Shown one piece after another: positions 12,383-24,500 of a stretch of DNA of 64,000 nt. The translations under genes and the position numbers were made by a program. The stretch is taken from NCBI GenBank assembly GCA_030407085.1, contig CM059582.1, forward strand, positions 161,750,001-161,814,000. Direction: 5' to 3'. How positions within the stretch are numbered: the first letter of the stretch is position 1; every line of letters starts with the position of its first letter. Under the pieces are notes generated by a model that saw only the letters and a program-made list of their open reading frames with translations, ran no database searches and was not told the origin of the DNA. This DNA comes from Trichopria drosophilae. Lineage: Eukaryota > Arthropoda > Insecta > Hymenoptera > Diapriidae.

Positions 12383-13893
12383 ACGTGCGCTAAATGCTTA
12401 CTTAGAGCATACTGAAAAAAAAAAACATTTTATTTCTGTTAAGAAAATATATTTACTTGAAATTGATTTACTTGAATCGTTAAGAAAATACTGTTTTGGA
12501 TCAAGATAGTTTTTTCTTGAAACAAAGAGATAATGTGTTTAAAGGTATTAATCGTATTTCTTGAAAGAAGTAAATCAGTTTAAAGAAATATTTTACCCTG
12601 TCAAAGAAATCATATGTTGAGATTTTAAAACTGGTAAGACTTGATATCATTTATAAATATGTTCTTGTCTATATGTATATCTCTATGAAAGAAAATCAAG
12701 ATGTACTTTGAACAATTAAATATTTACTTAAAAGAAATCATTGTTCGCTTAAAAATGAGTAAAAATTCATTACGTTCCAGTAAATATTACCTTGATTCGA
12801 TAAATGGGTTTCTTCCTTTTTACATAAATCTTTTTTCGTTAAGTATATATTTATTTGAAACCAATAAACATTTACTTCTTAATATAAATTTAATACGCTC
12901 GACGACTTGAATTGAATCAAATATTTATTTAATTTCATGAAATATGACAAAAACTACAGAACAAGTAGTAATATCATAATTATGATACAATTATTTTTTT
13001 AGTTCTAAATTTTCCCAAATAAATATTTCCTATTTTTTCAAGTAATTATTTATTTGACGCAATGCGATGTTTTCTGGTGTTTCATAAATATTTATTTCAT
13101 GTCCAATCGGAGAAAAAAATTATTCAATACGGTGACGTAACAATCTATTTCTTTCAAGTAAATATTTACTGAAACTAAAAAATGCATTGCATAAACAAAG
13201 AATTGATTTTCTTGAAAAATGAAATATTTTGTAGAATCACATAAATATTAATTTTAGTTAATGAATTAATTATTTTTTCGAGTAGACGGTGAATATTCTT
13301 TCTAATAAATACAAACCGTACACAGAAAAAAAGTTTTACAATAATTACATCTCAAATTAAGCACTGTAAAAGGCTTAATTTCAGTCTAAGATTGAGCTAA
13401 TTTTCTTAAATTAAGTTCAATATTTGCGCTTAAAACCTTGTTTTTAATTTTGGAAACTTACTTTTAGTCAATATTCAGGTTCGAAATAAGAATTCTCTAA
13501 CTTAGGTGGGACAAACTTTGCTGTCTGAAAGTAAGACTTAAAGCTCAAATATTGACTCTATTTAAAAAAATTAGCTCAATATTAAACTGAAATTAAGCCT
13601 TTTACACTGCTTAATTTGAGATTTAACAATTTTAAGATTTTTTCTCTGTGCATGTCAGTTTGGAAGCCAACTTTGTCTGCAACTCGCTTCTTGGCATATG
13701 AATTCATAACTATATGTAGAGGACTTTATTTGTTAATAAAGTCGTTAATAATAGGTACTAATAATAATATATTGTTGCGACTATTCAAAGAAACCATTTA
13801 CTTGAATCAAGTAAATTTTTATTAAAATCACTAAATTTTTTTTCCTTGCACTGTTTTCAGCGTGCTAAGTGGAGGATTCACGCACTGATAGGA
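12383..13893. repeat. MITE-like element filled with TTACTTGAA/TTCTTGAAA words
   Basis: From about 12440 to 13310, and again at 13790-13815, the words TTACTTGAA, TTCTTGAAA and their complements recur every few dozen bases. The two edges are imperfectly inverted (GTGCGCTAAATGC...CATACTGAAAA against TTTTCAGCGTGCTAAG...CACGCAC). Another copy of the edge word (GTGCGTTAAGTGCTTACTCA) follows at 13898. The borders are uncertain. The palindrome at 13321-13650 sits inside it. Confidence 0.4.
13321..13650. mobile_element. 330-bp almost fully palindromic MITE
   Basis: The ends are CACAGAAAAAA and TTTTTTCTCTGTG. The arms pair over most of the length: TCTCAAATTAAGCACTGTAA and AGGCTTAATTTCAG on the left against their complements at 13585-13625. 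Pairing continues inward through TTGAGCTAATTTTCTTAAAT. No clear target duplication is visible. Confidence 0.7.
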
Positions 13894-13985
13894 ATAGTGC
13901 GTTAAGTGCTTACTCAGCATACTATGTTTACTTAGCATACCGGTTAAAAAAATATCTTAAAATACAATAAAATCACAGCGAAGGG

Positions 13986-14570
13986 CCCTACTGGAAGTAA
14001 ACGGATTCAAACCCTATCCGTATTAATACTTCGGCTATCCGTTTATATACGTTTGATAACGTTTCAATACATTTTTAACCTCTTGTATCCGAAGGCTATC
14101 CGTGACTAATCCGTCCGTATCCGCGTCCAACATTAATTTATTCCCGACGTCTGCCGCGGATCGCACACGAGTCCGTTCCAATACTTTCCTATCCGCGCAT
14201 ATCCGCGACAAACGAATAGAAGCGGATTTAATTTTCGTATACGCTGGCGGATATATGCGGATAAATATTGACTCAGTTTTTAAGGATTGAGACGGATGAA
14301 AGTATTTATGCAAATAGAAACGGATAAAAACAGGTGCACACTTGGTGCCATATCACGGATAGATACGGATAGACACGGATTCGACGGGCTCATATAAGAA
14401 CGGATTGAGGCGGATCAATTTTCCATTCCACGGATCCAGAACGTATTCAGTTTTGACGGACAACAACCGATTGAAAAGAATGCAAAGTGGGCATTCAAAC
14501 GGATACAAATTTTCTATCCGTTTGAATCCGTTATTTTCTATCCGTTTGAATCCGTTTACTTCCAGTAGGG
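13986..14570. mobile_element. CCC...GGG MITE with CGGAT subterminal repeats
   Basis: Perfect inverted termini of at least 25 bp begin CCCTACTGGAAGTAAACGGA. The body is filled with CGGAT, ATCCG and ACGGATA words in both orientations. GG flanks both ends, compatible with a 2-bp duplication, although the G run makes this ambiguous. Reading frames over it (both strands) are by-products of the repeats. The architecture matches the elements at 16281, 22170 and 54656. Confidence 0.8.
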
Positions 14571-15506
14571 GGGTTAAGTCAACTTAAACTTCAGGTACAT
14601 TGTTTTGATACGTTTCTTTAAAAGTTAAACGTTTTGTGTACATTCTTACACATAAAAAAATTTCTTCTGCATTTTCCAAATATGCAAATTTATCCAAGAT
14701 CTATACATTTTTTAAATATCTACATGTCTAGCAACTAGATAATAGTTCCGAAGTTGCCGCTAGGATCGCTGGGTGAGGGACTATGTACATATGTACGGTA
14801 AGTATACGCGTACGGTACAAATTGCAGCGAATTTATGGGTGTTGCCGCAGCTCTATATTGCAACACCTTATGTGCATCCATATGGCCATAGAATACATAC
14901 ACCAAAAAATACATGTATAGTACATGTACACAAATTCAAAGAGTTCCAGTTCAAAAATGCATACAAATTTTATGCATTTTTTAAGTGACATTAGATGTGC
15001 ATGTAAACAATACATACACGTACATACATGTAAATATTGTTACGTACACATACACCATACATGGAAACGACAATACATGCCGATACATAGAAATCCCAGA
15101 AAACTCGGTGACAGGACTGTACCTGCGTGGTGCCGTATACACGTGTGAGTTCGACTGAGTTCGACAGCTCGTGATACTAACTAGCGATAATGTTTGGTCC
15201 TTGAGCCTGTCTCCAGCTTATTCTACGGCCAAGTTCCAGTAATTACTGGGCATTTACCGGTACTGGACATAAAATTGAACATTTTGTCGATGCCGTCAAT
15301 ATTGACAAGGACATCGGAATACCATCACTTCCGACCTTCTGGAGAATTAATCAACTCGTGTTGTGGTGTACTCGCTGATAAACTATGATATAAAAACTCA
15401 TAGAAAACTCCCCTCCAAGGATTTTATTTTATCTGCCTCGTATGCCGGGCAAACCGAGTTACTCAGGTTTTTCCACCATTCGTCGTTCGGTAATCGAACA
15501 CGACGA
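14571..15506. promoter_or_regulatory. Upstream region of the PAPS synthetase gene
   Basis: At 14780-15100 the sequence is crowded with TACAT/ATGTA words (for example TACATGTACA). From about 15130 GC content rises towards the proposed first coding exon at 15507. A promoter and 5' UTR are expected here. No TATA box or initiator can be assigned with confidence. Confidence 0.35.
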
Positions 15507-18500
15507 ATGCCACGTACCTACACAATTTTTGTCAAAGACCAAGAAAGGATAACGGAGCTCAACACTACAGCTGACATGTCAATTGAAACTTCTCAAACTC
15601 CAAATAAAAAAATCATGACGGTACGTTCCATCATTTTTTTCTTTCATATTTTATGTTCAACTTTGTCTATGGCGCGAAATTTTTAAATTATTCTTTTATT
15701 TGAATTCGAAAACTACTGTTCCACTCAAAAATATCCTGCAGGCAAATGTTTTTTTATCATTTTATTTACTTCAATACAATCAAAGCATGTCATGTATAAT
15801 TACATTGTAATAATTTAAAACACTTTTGACAGTTTAAACAAAAATCTAAAATTTAAATCTTGAAATATCGTAGTAAGATGTCTGTTGACATTCTCATTAA
15901 TAAGATTTTGATTCATAAATTTTGACAGCATCGGCAATATATCTCGGTTTAAAATATATTTTGACAATTGGTTTGATCTTGACAGACTCGACCACCATTT
16001 GTACATTGTCGATCAATTGCAATTAAATATTCAGTCAAAACTCGACAACAATAATAAAGATTTTTTCAATATTTTAAAAATTTTTAGAATTAAACAGAAA
16101 ACAACTATTTTTAAATTTTCATTATAGTTAACGTATACAAAATTGTTGAAACTACGCCAAGTTTTCATGAGTTCCAAATAAAAGAACTTTTAACCTCACG
16201 CTAGACGTGATTTTAACATTTCCATAATTATTCAATACCATACATATTCTCATTGACTTGTATGAGTACTTAATAAATCTCCCTTGTGGAAAAATATTGC
16301 TGAAAAAATAATGAAATTTGCTGAAACGATCAATTAAGCTAAATTTTTCTGAAATTCAACCTGAATTAATATCGCAATTGGGACTCCATTTCAGCATGTA
16401 AGTTCAGATATTTTCAGACAAATTCAGAATAAATTTCAGTAAAGTGTTATTGAAAATTGCTGAAATTACATTCACATGTTAAAAACATACAGTAGAACCT
16501 CTCTTATTCTAATTAGTAAAGTTTTTCAAGATGGCACCACCTCTCTTATTCTAATTTTCCCCTTAGTCCCACTTACTTTGTTTGCGAGCTTATGATTCGT
16601 GGACAATATTTTTCGTTGACTTTTCGTGTCATAGCGGGAGAAGACTTGTGGGGGAACGATTAAAATAAGAGAGGCTGGACAATTAGAATAAAAAAGGCAA
16701 TTAGAATAAGAGAGGTCCTACAGTACTGAAAAGTTAATGAAAGAACCTACACTACTGAAATAGATAGAAGCCACAATCCAAATTTAACGCCTATTTTTTT
16801 GTAACTTGCAGGTATTTTCAGAAAATTTTAACAAATCGTTTTTCGCACAGATACTGAAAGTTACTGAATTTTTCTAAATTTCTCTAAAAATATTCTATAA
16901 CAATTAGTCATTTGTTATTGCATTTTTTCAGATAATTTAAAGTATTTTTAGTATTATTCAGAAACTTTGTTCGGAAACATCTCTCTGAAATAATATACGC
17001 AATTCTAACTGAATTTTACTGAAATGGATAGAAGCCATAATACAAATTTAGCAGAATTCAGACAAATTTAGTGCAATTCCAGAATTTTTTAAATAGCTCA
17101 GAATAATACTTAGTAAAATTCAGATAAATATTGAGTTCATTTCAGCAATATCACTACATTTTGTCGAATGACATTATCCTTGAAAATAATAGTTCCAATG
17201 TCGATATTAAATCAGTATTATTAAGAAATTTTCAGTATTTTTCAATAAAAGATACATCAGAATTTTCAGTAGAATTCAGGAAAATATCAGCTTATTTCAA
17301 AAAACTTACTACATTTTGATAAAATACTCTGACATTTCCTAATGTTTCTAGTGCAGTGATTTTTATAGTAATTGAGTGTATTTCAGGGAAATTTAGAACA
17401 ATTTTAGTATATTTCAGAGAAATATTTTCATAACGTTCAGATAATTGAACTTTTATTTTTATTCCTTCCCAATTTGGTCATCCCTTCTATAGCATTGTTT
17501 AAATCTCTTATAAAATCCTTTTTATATTTTCCTTGATCTATACACTTTATTTTATTTTTTAGTCACTTAACTTTTTTCTTAAGCGTTTTCTAATATTCTG
17601 CGTGGCTTTTTATATTTTGTTGTTTCATATTTTATATTTCTTTGGTTGAGTTATCACTGACCCAGTGCACTCCACTTGTGCCAAATTTTGTATTTTTATT
17701 TTGTTTTGTAAGGGCTTATCAGCCCGTTGAAAAATGTTAAATAAATAAATATTTCAATAAAATTCAAATAAATATTAAGTATATTTCAGCAATGTTACTA
17801 CAATTTGCTGAAAATCTTTGAAGTATCCTGAATATACTAGTCCCAATTTCGACATTAAATCAGTATTTTTTAGAGATTTTCAGAAACACATTTTCAGTAC
17901 TTTTCAGCAATATTTTTCCACAAGGGCTTATATGACAAAATTGGGACTCGGATAATATATTACAAAAAAAAATGTTACAAACATTTCAGTCCAAAATTGC
18001 AGTAAAAAATGTTATTTAAATTAATTTTATTTTGTATATTTTTAGAAAATTGTTAAAATTAAATTTTATATATGCTTAACAGTTTTCAAAAATAATTATT
18101 TAATTTTTATTAAATGAAATTGTTATAATCTAATTTAATGTTTAACTGTATTAAATAGTAATTACAGAATTTTAATAACCATAGTGGTTTAATTTATCTG
18201 AAGTTCCAAACGTTCAATGAACGATTTTTAAGGGGCGTCACTATAATAAAATATGTACTTCATATGATTATAATGAAATAAACATATAAAAATTTAGAAA
18301 TTATTAATTGGATATGTTTTAATGCTGAAAAAAACAAAATTATACAATTATTTAATTATTTTGTCACTGCAACGTCTAAGATAAATCTTTCATTGAACGT
18401 TCGAAACTTCAGGTACATGTGGTTTAAAAGTTTAGAACCTTTTTGGGTTAGTACGTTGCAAAGGCATTTCTGATACGATAGATTGTGCTCAAACGATATT

Positions 18501-21500
18501 CATATTTCTGTTCAAATTAAGAGACACTTGGGATATATATGTGTAATTATTGTGTATTGTTTTCGATGATTGAATAATGTGATAGTCACTTTTACATTAT
18601 TTATATGCGTTATTTATTTTTGTGATTTATTATTTTTATAATGGTTATTATTTATCTGAATATTTTTATTTATTTTGCAACTAGTTTTTATCTTGATATT
18701 TTTATAGATCATTTTTTTAAAATATTTCATTGTTATCAACACTTCGTTGAATGCAGTATGTTGTAGATTGCTATTTTTTAGCAGTGGGTTTATGAACTAT
18801 ATGAATTGTTATTAATGTTTGTTAATTTATTAATTTTTTCATGTGTTAATATTAACGAATCTTTTTAACCGAAATAATTTTTCTGATAATATTTTTTATA
18901 GAAATATTTTGTTCAGTAATATTTTGGAACGGGATATTGTTTTTAAATAATAGTAAGTAATCTGTATTCCACATTCATAAAAGTATAAAAAAATTTTAGT
19001 CATACATTTTTCATTAGGTATTTATTGAATTTATCTATTAACTAAAGTTTACTACAGATACATCTGTTCCAATAAATCTATCGAACTAACATTGTAATAC
19101 ATTAATATAAATTATAGATTTACATGATCAAAGTATTAATTTATCAAGATTTTTCGCAAGCACGTTTCAGTCAATATTTAACTGATATTGAATTATAATT
19201 CAAGAATTCATCTATGTTTTATAGTAATATAGACGTTTTTAAAAAAATTGTTTGACCGTTTTAAAATAAATGTAGAAGATCTTGGTATTTTTTGGTCATT
19301 ATAATTATATAGACAATAATAAATCTTGTAAACAATACATTATAAATATGTATCCTTATACTGTTAAAAAATGTGTTTTGCACAGACGATCAAGTGTGCT
19401 CATCAACAGTCTTGATCGTCTTCTTTAGACGCAAACATGTTTTTTAAATTGTGTGAATATTAAATAGTTTTTTCAATTTCTTAATGTTTTGGGATAAAAC
19501 AGTAGAAATATGAAAAAAACTTTAATAAAAACGAACGAAAATTAAAATGCGATATTCGAATGGCGTTGCTATTATGGAAATATTTCAAAAATTCATCTAT
19601 GTTTTATACTAACATTAAAGTTTTCAAAAAACTTTTCGACCGTTTTAACATAAATGAAGATTTTGGTATTTTTCAGTCATTATAACATTTTGTGCAAAAC
19701 ACATTTTTTAACACTGTAATGACATACGACAGGGATATTTTTCAACATTCTCAATAGTAAAATGCTTTTTTCTGGCTACATAAATTAAAATAATAGTTAT
19801 GAGTGTCGCGTGAACTGATATCACAGTTACGCAATTATTTACAACGTATTGTTCACAAGATTTATTATTGCCTACCAAGATTTTCTTCATTGATAATAAA
19901 TTATATTTAAAATTTACAAAGTGATTTAAATTCTATTTTCGAATGGTCTAACACGAATGATCTCAGGTTAAATATTTATAAATATAAATCAATAACATAT
20001 CGTAAAGTAATTCACCACTGTGCTTCACTTACTTATTAGGTGTTGAACCTCTTCAAACTGTAACTAACATTAATGATTTAGCATAATTTTTTATAAAAGT
20101 TTTAAGCTTTCAGAATATATTCGAATTATAATCAATAAATGTTTTTTAATTTGGGGATTTCTCAAATGCTCAACTTCTGATTTTTCTTCTATTCCTGTTA
20201 TAATAAATAAATCTCTATAAAGTATTAGTGTTACCTGTATTAACTTAAGGATCAATTATTTGTCGTCCTTTTGTTGCAAAAAATGTCGATCAGCTTCAAA
20301 GAGTTCAATATCGATTACTAAGAAATCTTATCTCATAAGTCGGGTTCACCTATGAGTTATATCGATCACGATTATTCTTCTGTAGCTTCACAATTTAGTT
20401 TACTTTCAATATCCTCCATACATCACGTTATTGATATTTTATTTGTCCACAAAGTCATTACAGGATAGATCAGATCAGAACAAATACCCTCACTTTTCTC
20501 AAATAGGGTTCAAACACATGCTCTACGCCAACACTGTACTATTAATGAATTAAATTGTAACACGTGTTACCGTTTCAACTCCAGCATCGCACGGTTAAGG
20601 CGTGAATGGAACTGCTTTTCTTCTAATATTAGGAATATTGATAATTTTTTAGATTTTAAATCTAGGATTTGGACTTTATTATACATTTATTTCTAGTTGC
20701 ATTTTTTTTCTGTTATTAATTAGATGTTTCTTTTTATATATCTTTTTCCTTATACTGCTGTGTTCCGGAAGAAAAGTCATATGTCCATATTCACAATTTT
20801 GAGATAATAGCAAAAAACCGTTTTTAATTAAATAAATAATCATTTATTATTCAAGATTTTTCGTCACGCCAATAATTTATTGCATTATTTAATGAACATT
20901 TTTGTATTGTTTGATAGTGAACAGAGCATCCAATATTTAAATAATGGAGATAACGAATTTTATGGTTAATGACAATGTCTTGAAAAAGGTTGTACGTCAT
21001 AGAATTTAGATATACGACCTTTTTATTGCATATTTACAAAATTATAGTATTGTTGTTCCCTACAAAAACCTGGATATGTCACTCTAGAAAGTCATATGTC
21101 GTAAATTAGTTTTTTTTTTAAACTACCGTGGTCCGTAAAAAAGTCGTATGTCCATATTTACGATTTTGTGATAATAGCAAAAAATTGTTTTTAAAGAAAT
21201 AAATAGTTGTTTATTATTAAAACGAAAATTGATACATGAATACTACATTTCATTAGTTAATGAACATTTTTGAATTGCTGCAGAATAAACAGGGCACCCA
21301 ATAATTAAGGAATATAAGTAGCGAATTCTAAGATGAATGGAAATATCTTGAAAACAGTCCTAACTCACAGAATTTATATATATAACGTTTTCATTACGTA
21401 TTTATAAAATTGTATTATTCTCATTCCGTGCACTAAGCAAGTTGAATGGGGCATCCAATTTATTGCACTGTACTATAAAACAAATATTTGTCATTGTAGG

Positions 21501-24500
21501 ATTAAAATTGGATAGTATTAAAGAGATTACAATTTTACTTATTTTAGTGAGTTCTAAAATAGTCAGTTTATATAAAAATTAAATAACTAATTAATTTAGT
21601 GACACAAAAAGTTAAAAGTTATAAGTTTTTTTTTGAACATTTACTTTACCTGGAAATGAAAACATGCCTTTATAACAAAATTGCAAGTTGATTTTACCCA
21701 TGCGAGTTATTCGTTAAAATGGCTATTATTAAATTTGATTTGTCATCAGTTTTTTAATGCTTACGTCATTTTTTTACCGATTAATTCCAATATTTCATCA
21801 TCTCTAAATGGCGGAATTCCACAAATTTTCTAAAAATGTTTTCTGAATTCGATTATTTATTCTTGCGCTAGATCACAAAGAAAAATAAGTATACAATAAA
21901 ATTATAAATATATAAGCGTTTAACAAATAAAGGCCTTTAAAAATTTTATAAATGAAGCTACGACTTTCTTAGAAAACATGGAACTTTTATCGTAGCTTTT
22001 ATTTAAAAAACTCAACGTATATAGTAGTTAAAAACAACGCATGTCCATTAAAAACGGACATATGACCTTCTTAAAGTTTTGGATCGAGATTCGACTTTTG
22101 AAACTACGGTTCTTGATGTTAAGAAACGTCCCAAAAATTTGTACATACACCCTTTTTAGGGTATATTTCCCCTGCGAAAAATTTCATATGAGAAGTTTTC
22201 TCATGAGAAAATAAAACAGGTTACGTGTGAGAATGAAGTGAGAATCATATAAGAATCTAGTGAGATTCTAATGAGAATGTCGTAGGAATGCTGGGGTTCT
22301 CGAAATTCATTAAATTTTAAAAGCAAGAAATAAAGTTAAATTATTATAAATATTAAATGAAATACTCAACATTCTATTCTCATAAGAATCTCACTTGATT
22401 CTCATGTCGATCTTACACGAATCCTGTATCAATTTCTCATGAGAAAATTTCTCATATGATTCTCATGAGAAACTTACTCACAATTTTTCGCAGGGTCTAT
22501 TAAAAGTTACTTGTTTTATTATTTATCTTATTTTTTTTTTAAGATCTAAACATAAGAATTTGTAATATTTTAGTTCATTATATGATACATTACATTACAA
22601 AGATAATAAAAATAATATCTTCTCAATTTTTATAAAAATGAACATACTACTTTTCTGAAGGACCACGGCAGAATACTATTTTACATATTTTCTTTTTCTC
22701 TTGTTAATGCGCCATTGTATTATTTCATTTTGTGTAAAGGTCCATTAGGACCGTTTATTATTAAATAAATGAATAAAATATAGTGTTTTAAATAAAAAAT
22801 ACAAAAACATTAAATAAATGTACAGATTATTTTAATACAAACATATTGAAATTATAGTATACAGTACAATAAAATTAAAATAGACTTTACTAGCTGCCGA
22901 CTCATAATCCATTTTTATTGCTTGACCTTGAAAATTACATTAGCATATACTTGTTATTTAATCGTATCGTATTCAAATTGAAACATACTTTTCTAGTTAG
23001 TTACAATATTTTTTCCTTCCATATTTGTAAATTAAAATAATCAAAATTATTTATCAATAATGCAACATCCGAGGTTGACTGAAATTATTACTTTTTAATT
23101 TTAAGTTTCTAATGATATAGCTTACTAGTTATAATTCAACACAATTTATATTATCATTCAAGAAACATTATGTAACATCAACTTTTTAAAGTCATATTAC
23201 ATACAAAAGAAATGTCAATATTTAAAAAACAACATTCTAACAATTCTGCTGCCTGTACTCAATGTATTCCATGTCCAGTTTGAATTCGCATGATGTGATT
23301 GACAAATTGGTCTACTTATATTCATTACCTGTAGAATCGAGACAATGAAATTGCTATTCAACCTTCGTACTATGCATAATTTTGTTTGTTGTCACATTGT
23401 TCTTTTTATGCAACAGGTCTGATCTTACAAATTGTCATTCATTTTTATTTGTAATATTACAGACATGCACAAATGTGTCATTTCAAGCACACCATGTCTC
23501 AAGAGCGAAACGTGGAAGAGCATTGGGAACTATACGTGGATTTCGAGGATGCACCGTTTGGTTAACAGGTCTTTCAGGGGCAGGTAAAACTTCCATTGCC
23601 TTTCAAGTAGAAGCTTTCCTCGTGAATCTCGGCATAGCTGCTTACGGATTAGACGGGGATAATGTTAGAACTGGTCTGAATCGTAACCTTGGGTTCAGTA
23701 AGGAAGATCGAAAAGAAAATATTAGGCGAGTGGCAGAGGTGGCCAAGCTTTTTGCCGATAGTGGACAAATTTGTTTATGCAGTTTTGTGTCACCTTTCGA
23801 AGAGGATCGTGTAATGGCGAAGCAAGTGCATAAAGAATTTGATCTTCCATTCTTCGAGGTCTTTGTCGATACACCTCTAAATGTGTGTGAAGCTCGTGAT
23901 ACGAAAGGATTGTACAAAAAAGCAAGACAAGGAACGATAAAAGGATTCACTGGTATCGATCAAATGTACGAAAGACCTTCGAATCCAGACTTAGTAGTGA
24001 CTACTGAGAATTGTACGTTAGAAGAATCGGCTATGGCAGTAATTAAATTTTTACAAGAAAAACACATAATACCAGTTTATCCAGATCCGGCAGCTCCAAT
24101 TCGTGAATTGTATGTTCCAGAAAATCGTATAAATAATGCTAAACAGGAAGCAGAGTCGTTGCAGAGCCTTGAAATTTCACAGATTGATTTACAGTGGCTT
24201 CAAGTCTTAGCCGAGGGTTGGGCTGCACCGCTTACAGGATTCATGAGGGAGCGTGAATACCTACAAGTAAGACTTAATTTAAAAAAGTTGTTTATATAAT
24301 ATATAAATTTACCCACTTGTTTTAGGTTCAACACCTAAAGTGCCTAAATACAGATGGTAAAGAAGTGAACCAATCCGTACCCATTGTGCTACCAGTTTGT
24401 ACAGCAGATAAAAATCGACTGGAAGGACTCTCAGCATTTTGTCTTAGACATCAAGGCCGGCCAATTGCAATAATTCGTAGACCAGAGTTTTACTACCATC

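Larger units (their letters stand above)
16281..17926. mobile_element. CCC...GGG non-autonomous element filled with TTCAG words
   Basis: Termini CCCTTGTGGAAAAATATTGC and its exact complement, extending to about 26 bp, with CT on both flanks (2-bp duplication). The body is saturated with ATTTTCAGAAA, ATTCAGA and CTGAAATT words in both orientations. Two later insertions lie inside it: a pogo-like MITE (16490-16723) and a LINE 3' end (17460-17757). It sits in intron 1 of the PAPS synthetase gene. No transposase frame remains. Confidence 0.75.

Noticed and set aside
14035..14587. Several 60-92-codon frames on both strands
   Set aside because: They arise from the CGGAT/ATCCG repeats of the MITE at 13986-14570.
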